Assembly (NCBI GenBank): GCA_902702965.1
Contig: CACRXP010000145.1
Coordinates: forward strand, 541,407 to 605,406
DNA: 64,000 nt
Origin: Spirometra erinaceieuropaei
Lineage: Eukaryota > Platyhelminthes > Cestoda > Diphyllobothriidea > Diphyllobothriidae
Direction of reading: 5' to 3'
Shown: positions 55,640 to 64,000 of the stretch, piece by piece
Layout: every line of letters starts with the position of its first letter
Numbering within the stretch: the first letter of the stretch is position 1
Notes under the pieces: generated by a model
Databases searched by the model: none
Seen by the model: the letters and a program-made list of their open reading frames with translations, nothing else
Told to the model about the DNA's origin: nothing
Made by a program: the position numbers and the translations under genes

Positions 55640-58148
55640 CGAGTCAATCGGTAACGGACTCTTTGTATTGGCTGCTGAGATATGCGAACGTTCCTGGACC
55701 CTGGTACCTAAAGTCTGACCACATGCAGCCTTAATCAGCACAACGTGGATGTCTGCTCTGTCTGAAATTCGACTTCCTGACTCAGGCTTTCGGGCAGCAA
55801 AGATCCCTGGAGTCGACTCACACTTCACCCTGTACCACGGCCGCCCACGCGGCTATTCTGGTAGAACGGTGCGGCGACCGCCCTACGGCAAAAAGCGAAA
55901 CTTGCCTTACTTGCCTGGGAACCAGTCAGTGACCGGATAGCTTGCGCGCGATTGAAGGGTCAGTTCACGAACATCTCTATCGTCTCTGTGTGTACGCACC
56001 AACTTCAGCTGCCGAACAGCGCGATAAAGAGGTCTTTTATTTGCAGCCGCAAACGTTATTCGACAGACCCCCTCGCCGCGATCTGTTGACTGTTGCCGGT
56101 GATCGAAATGGTCGGACTTGACCTGGCAACTACACAGTGACCTTATTGGCCGTTTTGGGCTTGGTTCGCGGTGTGGAAATGGCGAAACTGATGAACTCCG
56201 CTGATCAGAACTGATTGCTTGTCACCAACACGTGCTTCCGGTATCGCAACAAACGTCTGCTGACCTGGTATTCAAACAACGGTCATACGGCCAGTCAGAC
56301 TGAATACATTCTAGTCAGCTCAAGATTCCGCAGTTGGGATCACGATAGCAGACCGATGCGTGGTGACGAGACTGGTGACGCTCATGGGTCGGACCACGTC
56401 TTCGTTTGTACACGTTTGGAAGTTCACCTCTCATCCGTGCTAAAATGCCACGTCCTAGACGCCTTGATGTCGCAAAAATCCGGCAAACCAGCACTGCTGA
56501 TGCTCTGAGCAAAGAAATTCGGTCATGTTTTACGACACTAGCCGACAGAGAAGGCGGTAACCAGTGGTGGTTACTGAAAACGTCAGTCTATGGGGCAGCT
56601 GAGAAAATCCTTGAATATGAACAGCGACACTGCAGTGACTGGATCTGCGGAAGAACCCTGCAGTTGTCTGCTCAGACGGTTCGAGCCAGGTCCTGCAATG
56701 ATGATTCCCTCCGCCAACTTCGGAAGATGACGGCAAACGCGGCCAGGGATGACCGGAAGCAATATTGAACTGAAATAGGCTCAAGCATCCTTGTACCTAT
56801 CCTCAGGAAGGGAGATAAGACGAGATGCGAGAACTACCGCGGCATAGGCCTCATCGACATTGCTGTGAAGATCTTCGTTATTGCCCTTTCCATGCGATTC
56901 CAGACTGTGCGTGCCTCGAGGGCGAGGCCCAACCAAGCCCGATTCCGTGCTGGACGTGGATGTGCGGACCAGGTATTCACACTGAGACGCATTCTCGAAT
57001 TCCGCCGCAGATACCAGCAACCGACGACCATCTGTTGTGTTGACATTGCCGCCGCGTTTTATTCCGCCCATCGTGAGTCTGTATGACGAATAATGGCACT
57101 AAATGGTGTACTGCCAAAAAGAATCGTCATGACCAAGGCCTATTATCGCTCCACCACTGACCGAGTCCTGGTGCACAACCATTTTTCCCAACCGTTTGGC
57201 ATTCGGTCTGGCGCCTGACAGTATTGTACCCCGTCGCCCATTCTGTTCAAATACTCTATTGGCTGGATTCTTGGGAGGACCCTACGCGAAAGTGACGGTG
57301 TTGAGTTTGCATCTCGACACCGGCTGACTGATCTCGACTATGCTGACGATATTGCCTTAATTGCTCCAATTTTTGGTGATCTGCAGTCTATGGTGTCACA
57401 GGTGAATGAGGTCGCTAAATCGGTCGGTTTATCCAAAAAAGCTGGGAAAAGTAAAGCGTTTTTAAGCTGTGTCCCTGACCAGGAGATGGCACCTCTCGAA
57501 ATTGATGGCTGTCAACTTGAAGTAGATGGTTTTAAATACCTCGGGGCGAGGCTGCTGTCCAGTGGATAGAGTAAAAACGACATTGTCTCCCGAAATGATG
57601 CCGCCCGTCGGGTCTTCCCAAGCCTTAGAAAATTTCAATGCTTCCGACGCAGTACCTTCATCTCCACCAAGATTCGCGTGTCCGGTCAGTCCTTCCGTAC
57701 GGTTGTGAATGCTGGGCTGTGCACTTGGGAGATGGGCGAAAACTGGAGTTATTAGACCACCACTACTTGAGGACTATACTCTGCGGGAAGTAAAACGACT
57801 TCGTCTCAAATTAGACAGCCCGTACTCGCTGCGACAACATCGCAAGGGTAACCCAAACCATCCAAGAAAGACGAATGAGGTGATTTGGGCATGTTCTTCG
57901 TCGTCCACCTCAGGAGTTCGGTGTTAATGCCCTCGATCCGGCACCATTACTTCATTGGTGGCGACAAAAAGGAGGTCAATTCAAAGCCTACCTCGACACA
58001 GTCCGTCAAAACATAGAGGTGGTTCTTGGACCTCCGGTATTCGGTCTCCGTTGTTGGCGAGAAGAATGGATTGAACTGTCCAGATCTGCTGCCGTGGATC
58101 GTCACGCGTGGAGAAATACGGTTCGTGATATCATGAAGGCCGAGTAGA
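55640..58148 (+). mobile_element. RTE-type LINE, decayed endonuclease-RT element
   Basis: The plus strand shows an endonuclease remnant (TSALSEIRLPDSGF, YHGRPRGYSGRTV near 55.75-55.9 kb), a later endonuclease/linker part (EYILVSSRFRSWDHDSRPMR, RSDHVFV-like GSDHVFVCTRLEVHL), then RT: CENYRGIGLIDIAVKIFVIA, RASRARPNQARFRAGRGCAD, CCVDIAAAFYSAHRESV (motif A), IRSGA (motif B, damaged), the catalytic LDYADDIALIAPI at about 57.34 kb, VGLSKKAGKSKAF and FKYLGARLLSSG. The C-terminal zone (GGQFKAYLDTVRQNIEVVLG, ELSRSAAVDRHAWRNTVRDI) ends with a TAG at 58146-58148. This order and the 'NYRGI.L....KI' opening are characteristic of RTE-clade elements. Numerous stops and shifts make it inactive. Confidence 0.85.
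57080..57570 (+). pseudogene. RTE reverse transcriptase catalytic core
   Basis: This part contains RIMALNGVLPKRIVMTKAYY, a damaged QGC-type block (IRSGA then stop), LGRTLRESDGVEF and the intact YADDIALIA motif, then SKKAGKSKAFLSCVPDQEMA and VDGFKYLGARLLSSG followed by a stop. The catalytic aspartates are intact although the frame is broken upstream, so the RT would not be made as one piece. Confidence 0.75.
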
Positions 58149-60259
58149 TCAGGTATGATCGCAGCCGTATCAAGCACAAGTACGTCGAGTCCACAGGTAA
58201 TTTTTAAGAATTGCCAAAACTCAAACATCACCGACTCGCAAGATGATTATGTCCCTAATGTCCCCGCCTTGCGGTATATTTGCATCGAGATATCTGAAAC
58301 TATCTACTCCAGATTGACGGTCAGTAATCTCCAGTGGCTCCTTTTCCTGGTTAGAGATGCAGCTTAAAAACGTTGGTCATCGCCACGTTTATGAATAAGC
58401 CCATTGTTCTTTAAGATCTAGTGCCCAACGACACCGTAGTCAGTAAGTCATCAAGACTATGTAGGCAGAGCGATTTCGTCAACGTATTATAGATCAGCCA
58501 GTCAACGCCGGGGCACAAATCCGACAACGGCAAACATCAAAGTCATGCAAGGCCTGAAACCACTTGAGAGTAACAATACGAGAGACCCTTTAAATAGTTT
58601 CGACGACACTTATACCACGGCAGCTCTTGTGCTTTGCGTTACCTCCCTTTTTGAAGACAATGTCTGTAAAATCGCTTCGTGGAGTCAAGCTGTCAATCTC
58701 GACACAATAATGATAGATGCTGTCCTCTCTGGGCGTCTATTAGTTCCACAGCTGTAACATTGCAACGGCATTTTCCTCATGGGAAAGTCACACGACACTG
58801 CATAGGCCGGAGAAAGAAGAAACTGTGCCCCAAAACGGAGGCGACACATTATTCGGAAGGTGCTCAAAGTACCCTTGCCAGCGTTTAACTTTAATCAAAT
58901 TTTCAACAATAATGATGTCACTCACACAGCGAACAGTTGCTCAGTGCCAGACTCCAACCGCTAACATAATGGACAAAGTTGAAGAGTTTTGGGTGCTGCC
59001 AAAGTTTGAGGCGTGCTGCATGGAAGTTGCCACTTCTGCCTACCAGTTATTGAGGTCTTTTCTAGTTGACTCTGTTGTCCCTTCTCAGAGTCAATGAAAA
59101 AAATTTTGTGGGATCAACCTCGAGCTATCTGGGAAAACAAATATAAGGATTCTGAGCTGATCTAGTCCTTACGGTATTACCGGGCAAATCCGACAATTCT
59201 CTCGGCATCCTTGCTGACTAAGGACCTCAACGACGACCAATTTCCATACTGCCCTCTCTTTCGACTTTATTTGTGATGCGAGAGCAGTTTCGAATCTCAG
59301 AGCCTCGGTTGCGTCTAATTGTGAAAAATGAGCTCTGTCAGGTTTCGGGTACCAGGGTGGAGGAACTTTCACACATCACAGTGCACAGTATCAAGAGTTC
59401 GCCCTTCTCCGATTGGTCCAGATCGCAAACTCCACTCACACCACTGAACTAGGATTTTAAGGCGTTTTGGACACTGCAGACGCCGTACTATGGATTGTAC
59501 TACAGCGTTTGGGCACTTTACTAGAGTTTTTTTTGAGATTCTGGGTGTACGTGGGCCCCAACAGCCGTCCAAAATGTTCTTCCGAGGTTGGCTCCTTGAG
59601 CGTTTTGGCTCAAGAGTCTAGCCGTGACGTATCGGTGGCATGAGAGGTTATTTAATGCAAGTTCACGGACGCCACGCGGTAATGCCGTCAGCGGGTTTTG
59701 TGGCGCCGTATGATGCGGTCTGCATGGAAGGCCACGGTTCTCTGCACTCTGGTAGCACTGTCACTGCTGGTCTGCGACTTTTCATCTATCTGACTCGATT
59801 GTCTGTTTATTTTGCAGTTAGCTTTCATCGAAGGTCGTCTCATCACCCGTCTTGCACAAACGCCCCGGGCAATCAGAAGTTAGCCTAATGCGCAAAGTAA
59901 CCCTTCGAAGTTTGCAGTGGGGTGACGAATTCCAAATTATTTTTATCCAGCAGACGCTTCCTAAACTGTAGTGAGATTAAAATATACTGAAAACTGGATA
60001 TGGATTTCGTGTGGTCAAAACAAACATATTCAAGTTTGCAAATGCTCCAACACATTCAAAAATGGCGACAGAAGGGATCAAACACATCAGGGCATTAAAT
60101 ATTCACAATTTGTGAAGATCATGACTTTGCATAAAATAGTAGCTCAATGTTGCCTTTACCCGGAGTTCCATTTCAAAAGTCCAAATTTGTGTTTAATGAA
60201 GAAAACATTTGATAGGATGCACGGATGTCGACAAGCTGTTACACAGGTCAAATGCTCAC
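58149..60259. other. Unassigned; should contain the last YIF1 exon
   Basis: No exon recognised. The minus strand here should hold the final YIF1 exon (about 50 residues, typically R-T-L-R then the last two membrane segments), but I could not find it. A GC-rich block at 59.6-59.9 kb may be an old repeat. Confidence 0.35.
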
Positions 60260-60353
60260 CTGGAAGAAGGCAAAAGCCAGTCCGGTCCAAATGAGCGAAA
60301 AGTAGTAGCCCGGTTTTGCAAGAGCCAGGAAGGCAAAGATTACGGTTATCATG
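60260..60353 (-). CDS. YIF1: YIF1-family ER/Golgi membrane protein, exon 4
   Basis: A 94-nt exon reads MITVIFAFLALAKPGYYFSL and IWTGLAFAFFQ. It fits the YIF1 region 'GYKYVGM......G..GYY..L.W...A.F.F.'. The acceptor CTATTTAG ends at 60354 and the donor CAG|GTGAGC starts at 60259. Its first base completes a histidine codon with CA from exon 3 (phase 2), and it ends in phase 0. It supplies one membrane segment. The final exon is not found. Confidence 0.8.
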
Positions 60354-61756
60354 CTAAATAGAATGGAAATTAAGTTCAGTGACAGAGGCATTGGGAGATT
60401 TTGTGGCGCAATTTCTCACAATGACTACAGCACAGTCGATGAGTAAACATGTTGTCTTGCATGGATGGCAAACATGACAGCAAGCTAACGGACAAACTCA
60501 TTTATAGGCAGAATGATATTAGCGACAAAAAGAAGGGAGACTCATTTATGATAATTCAAAACAAATCAGTGTATTTGGACTAAATGACAAAGGCCCTTGA
60601 AAACTCCATTTGAAAAGAATACAATTCTGCATGAAGAGCAGTTAAGTTGCAAAGATTTACAAGTAATTTCAGCATGTGAAATGCATGAAACGCATACTGA
60701 AATAGCAGTTTTAAAAAGCTGACAAATTTGCTTAGTAACGGCGAACAGCATATTGACTGCATTTGAACACAATCATGCAGCGCCAAAGTTAATGTAAACA
60801 AAATGGGTTATTGGAATTAAGGTGGCAGTATGTTTATAGTTGTGACTGACTTATCACGTGGGGTTTGGGAAGTCCTAGCCGACCTTTAACAGGTGAGTAT
60901 CCCGGCGCACATCAGAAAACGGGAGACACTGCGACGAGTCGGTCTTATGTGGTTGACTCCATTAGGCTCCAGCTCTTAGAGGCTTTATGTTATAGGTCAT
61001 GAGTCACCCTTTCAGACTTTTATGACCAGACCCTATGTGCTTTGAAAAGTCCACACCTCCATCAGAAAGTATTACAAACGCTCATTCTCGGAATAGGTGG
61101 TGCGTCGAGCTACAGTTTCGGGAGCGAATGAGTGTCGTTAACTACCAACCGTGATTTTTAAGCATAGAATGACTAGCGGTCCGTCTATTCAAGATTTTCG
61201 AAGCGATGAAAACCAGATGGGGGTGTTTTGGGCAGACCTAAGTCTTTTTAAAGCCCAAAAACGGATTGTGTCATCAAGTGGATTGAAAGTCGCTAAAGAA
61301 CATCGGTCGAAAATAGGGAGTCGAGGTCCGAGAAACTTTCCAGGCAGAAGTAGAGTGATTAATATCATTGACTTTACTGATCAAGTCTGAGACTATATCA
61401 GCAGAAAAGTCCGTTTCCGGTTAGGCAAGATGTTCGTGCTTATAGACTCGTACTAACCCTAGATAATTTTAGAATAGATGTAATTTCCTGGGAGACTTTC
61501 GTGGCCAAAGATAAAAGTACCTGTCGAAATGAAAACAAAAATACAGGGGAGTAAATGATGGGCTAGTGTATTTCTAGCACAAGTAGGCCAGAGCAAAACA
61601 AGCAAGGCACGAGCATATTCTTCTCGACTTAAAGTGCCTTTTTTCGTTTACTGATGGCCGGTATCTAAAACCAGGTCAACAAAAGAAGGAACCTATGCAT
61701 GAGACAACGGGGATGCAAAACAAAGATGGTAAGTCTTTATAAAGGCGGTAACTTAC

Positions 61757-62049
61757 TGAACAAACTTGTAGCCGCTGTATGCGATGATGTCAAGGTAGCC
61801 CAAATTAGACTGTATGTTCAGGAGGTAAAGCGCTAGAGTGAGTATGCACACCTCAAGAACCAGCCAGCCGAGAGACTGACTAGAGAATATGCTTAGAGAC
61901 TCCGGTGAAAATCTTCCGTCTATGCCAAGTGCTAGGCCAGCGACGAGAACGTACGTCAAAAACGCCATAACCGGGATGTAGAGATCTGGTGAATTAAGGT
62001 CAGCGCGGGGAGGAACTGGTCCAGCAGAATCGTACTTAATATCCCATGA
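61757..62049 (-). CDS. YIF1: YIF1-family ER/Golgi membrane protein, exon 3
   Basis: The largest exon: SWDIKYDSAGPVPPRADLNS, PDLYIPVMAFLTYVLVAGLA, LGIDGRFSPESLSI, WLVLEVCILTLALYLLNIQS, DIIAYSGYKFV. 'APDLYIPxMAFxTYVLVAGLALG...RFSP' is the most distinctive YIF1 signature, and 'D..AY.GYK.V' follows as expected. It carries two clear membrane segments. The acceptor TTCTTCTAAG ends at 62050 and the donor CA|GTAAGT begins at 61756 (phase 2). The intron to exon 4 is 1,403 bp. Confidence 0.93.
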
Positions 62050-62298
62050 CTTAGAAGAACGCAAGACAACGAAGTCAGTATAAACATCTGATAGGACAAG
62101 ACGCAGAGAAATTGTGTGATAAACAATAAACTTGCAATGACTATGACAGTGGGCAGATAAGGTGCAAGTTTGGGGCAAGCGCTTATCTACGATCTAACAC
62201 ATAAGCGCAGAATTTAAGGATGTTAACGTTATAAAATTTTTATAACACCTCGCTGCTAGGCTTAGACCTGGATATGGGAGATGCAAAACTACACTCAC

Positions 62299-62403
62299 GC
62301 GATGGAAGAATGGAAAAATGAGGATTGAAAGCTTCTTCGCTACGTAGCCATTGTCAACAGCAAAGTAGTATTTCAACTTCGAAATAGAAATAAATTTCTC
62401 CAC
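62299..62403 (-). CDS. YIF1: YIF1-family ER/Golgi membrane protein, exon 2
   Basis: The 35-codon exon reads [20 protein letters not shown] and [15 protein letters not shown], matching the YIF1 block '[20 protein letters not shown]'. It is in phase 0 at both ends (acceptor CTACAGCTTAG, donor CGC|GTGAGT). The next intron is 249 bp. Confidence 0.93.
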
Positions 62404-62435
62404 CTAAGCTGTAGACAATGAATGGCGTAGAGTAC

Positions 62436-62711
62436 TTTTTGTTGTACTAGTTGTCTGCTTTGATCGATTGCTTCCGAACCATAGTGTAAAGCCACATTCT
62501 TGGCAAGCTGACCGCCGAAAGGCTGGCTGTTGGAGGGGATGAATGGCTGGTTGGCCATGCCGGGAGTTGCATTGACCGCAGAAAATGCTTCCGGAACATA
62601 GTTGAAGGAATAATTTGAAGTTTGTGGAAACGTATTAGATGGCTGAAAGTAATTCGGCATATTGTACCCTTGGTCTTGTGGGACTTTCGGGTCATAAGAA
62701 TACTGGCTCAT
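62436..62711 (-). CDS. YIF1: YIF1-family ER/Golgi membrane protein, exon 1
   Basis: YIF1 is a multi-pass protein of the early secretory pathway that acts with YIP1/YIPF partners and Rab/Ypt GTPases in ER-Golgi transport. Exon 1 gives residues 1-92, a cytosolic Asn/Pro/Gln/Tyr-rich tail (MSQYSYDPKVPQDQGYNMPN) ending in VALHYGSEAIDQSRQLVQQK, the block just before the first conserved helix in YIF1 proteins. The frame is open upstream to 62927, but I chose the Met at 62711 because that is where YIF1-like character begins; the upstream part is probably 5' UTR. The donor AAA|GTACTC at 62435 and the acceptor at 62404 leave an intron of only 32 nt. Exons 1-4 encode 256 residues; about 50 more are expected. 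Confidence 0.85.
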
Positions 62712-64000
62712 TTTCACAAGAAAGGAGGCCGACAACCAGGCTAAATATTTACACGTCAAAAGTCTTAAGGGCGGAACACTGATTGGCGGAGATGTCACAT
62801 GAGTTCTGAACTCGCCTACACCTACCGAATCTTGAGACTCAGATACGTCAAGGATTTGTGATTCTGAGTCGCCAGAATGATACCGCAGACTTCCATAAAA
62901 CGGCGGTTTTATGCAACGACCTGTCACTCAATGAGTCCATGCACAACTACCTCAATTTCAAAGTCGTAGCCATATCTTGAACTGATGGCTGTGGTTCAAT
63001 CCAGGAAGATCTGTTCTGTGTCCCCATAGACTGACCTATGAGACTTAATTATAGGTTTGTAGCATTCCCATTTGCGCATATTATAAAAACTTAAACACAT
63101 AATAAGGTAACCGGCGTTGGTAGGCAATAAAATAATTCTATGAGGCGCATTAACTTTCAGATGGTGAACTGAAACTTATCTTAATGTGGCTCTACCAAAG
63201 TGAAGGACTGCAAGTGAGGGAAAAGAGCATAACTTCATGGGAGACGATGGACAAAAAAATAAAAAGCCTAAAATCGAATTTAGTCAAATAATGCAGATTA
63301 AGGATTCGTTCTTGTGAGCGAAACGTTCCACAATGGTGCCCGGGCCTCACTGAGAAGACTCCATTGATCATCTCACAACTGCACAAATCCCGTTCAATGA
63401 ACTGGGCGAACTTAGAAACCGAACTGCTGACGTATAGCCAGGCACCATGGCTCTCGCAGAAACACGATCCTCTTAGATAATACCGGCGTTAAAGAGAGTA
63501 AATTAGTTACTTCCGTGTCAAGTGAAATGTATAACACAGACAAGGCAAAGCAAAGTAAACAGTGTGATAAAACGCGGCCCGCGTCACCACTAGCTACTGT
63601 TGACCACATGTGGACTTTCTCAGTGGCCTAAATCACTGCGATGAGGAGGGGTTCGCCCGAGAGAGGGCAATGCCAGATAATACAGGGACTTATAAGTATA
63701 TGTGTGTATATATTTTGAGGGTTAGAGGCAGAGCCCTTGATGACCCCATTTATGTACAGTGCTTTCGCAGATTCGCATTCAAAATAAAATTGCATGCATT
63801 TACAATGTGATCGGGTCACAGTACAATCGTTATCATAAGGAAGTGCATCAGGTCACAGTAAGTTAATGTGGAGGGATTGTATATGACAGTGTTTTACAGA
63901 ACTGGCTGTGGGAAGTCAAGTTATAAAAGCCGATTTCTGTGGAAAATTAGGCGAGCCATGTTTTCATTTAAACATACTACTTGTGCAGCCGCCACCATCT
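62712..64000. other. Upstream flank of YIF1; no further gene recognised
   Basis: It should hold the YIF1 promoter and 5' UTR. I see no TATA box or spliced-leader acceptor that decides the mRNA start. Short frames at 63.2-63.8 kb have no domain. Confidence 0.4.

Noticed and set aside
1..64000. CRISPR arrays, bacterial operons, rRNA genes or canonical tRNA genes
   Set aside because: None seen by eye; the split genes and retroelements show eukaryotic nuclear DNA.

Overview
This window reads as repeat-rich nuclear DNA from a flatworm, most likely a diphyllobothriidean tapeworm (Spirometra, Dibothriocephalus or Schistocephalus type). That placement is inference. It rests on split genes with GT-AG introns (one only 32 nt long), a dense load of CR1-like, RTE-like and Penelope-like retroelements, and a Penelope GIY-YIG protein whose wording (NYVGETGR, RTRMAEH) I recall from tapeworm assemblies. 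There are no bacterial-style operons. Most open reading frames are debris of retroelements.

Host genes that can be named are few. An arrestin exon lies at the left end on the minus strand (about 1.66-2.04 kb). A complete three-exon gene for a secreted collagen/C1q-domain protein lies on the plus strand (37.85-46.86 kb). Four exons of a YIF1-family ER/Golgi membrane protein lie on the minus strand at the right (60.26-62.71 kb), with the last exon not found. Three further exon-like blocks with splice signals but no recognised family lie on the minus strand near 10.3-10.5, 15.8-16.1 and 40.5-40.75 kb; the last would be antisense inside the first C1q intron.

The rest is a layered transposon landscape. 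From 3.7 to 5.8 kb is a decayed DNA transposon with a large transposase-like reading frame broken in two places. From 6.2 to 10.0 kb a CR1-like LINE is fused in mid-RT to a second LINE family, followed directly by another copy of a related family. From 10.8 to 15.7 kb a Penelope-like element (PLE) runs on the minus strand, is split by a LINE inserted in its RT gene, and is flanked by 508-bp inverted terminal repeats that are almost identical although the body is heavily decayed. From 17 to 27 kb LINEs are nested inside LINEs. Further LINE, SINE and PLE fragments lie at 30.2-31.2, 32.5-33.8, 35.99-36.9, 50.8-52.8 and 53.2 kb, and an RTE-type LINE occupies 55.6-58.15 kb.

The most interesting signals are the PLE termini. 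The intact GIY-YIG reading frame at 36.1-36.8 kb ends in codons that also spell a hammerhead-ribozyme-like core, and the same motif recurs in a back-to-back pair of PLE ends at 52.4-52.8 kb. Second, the inverted duplications around 8.5-15.7 kb show abrupt changes in identity (about 1 kb identical, then clearly diverged), which suggests arm-to-arm gene conversion or an assembly artefact.
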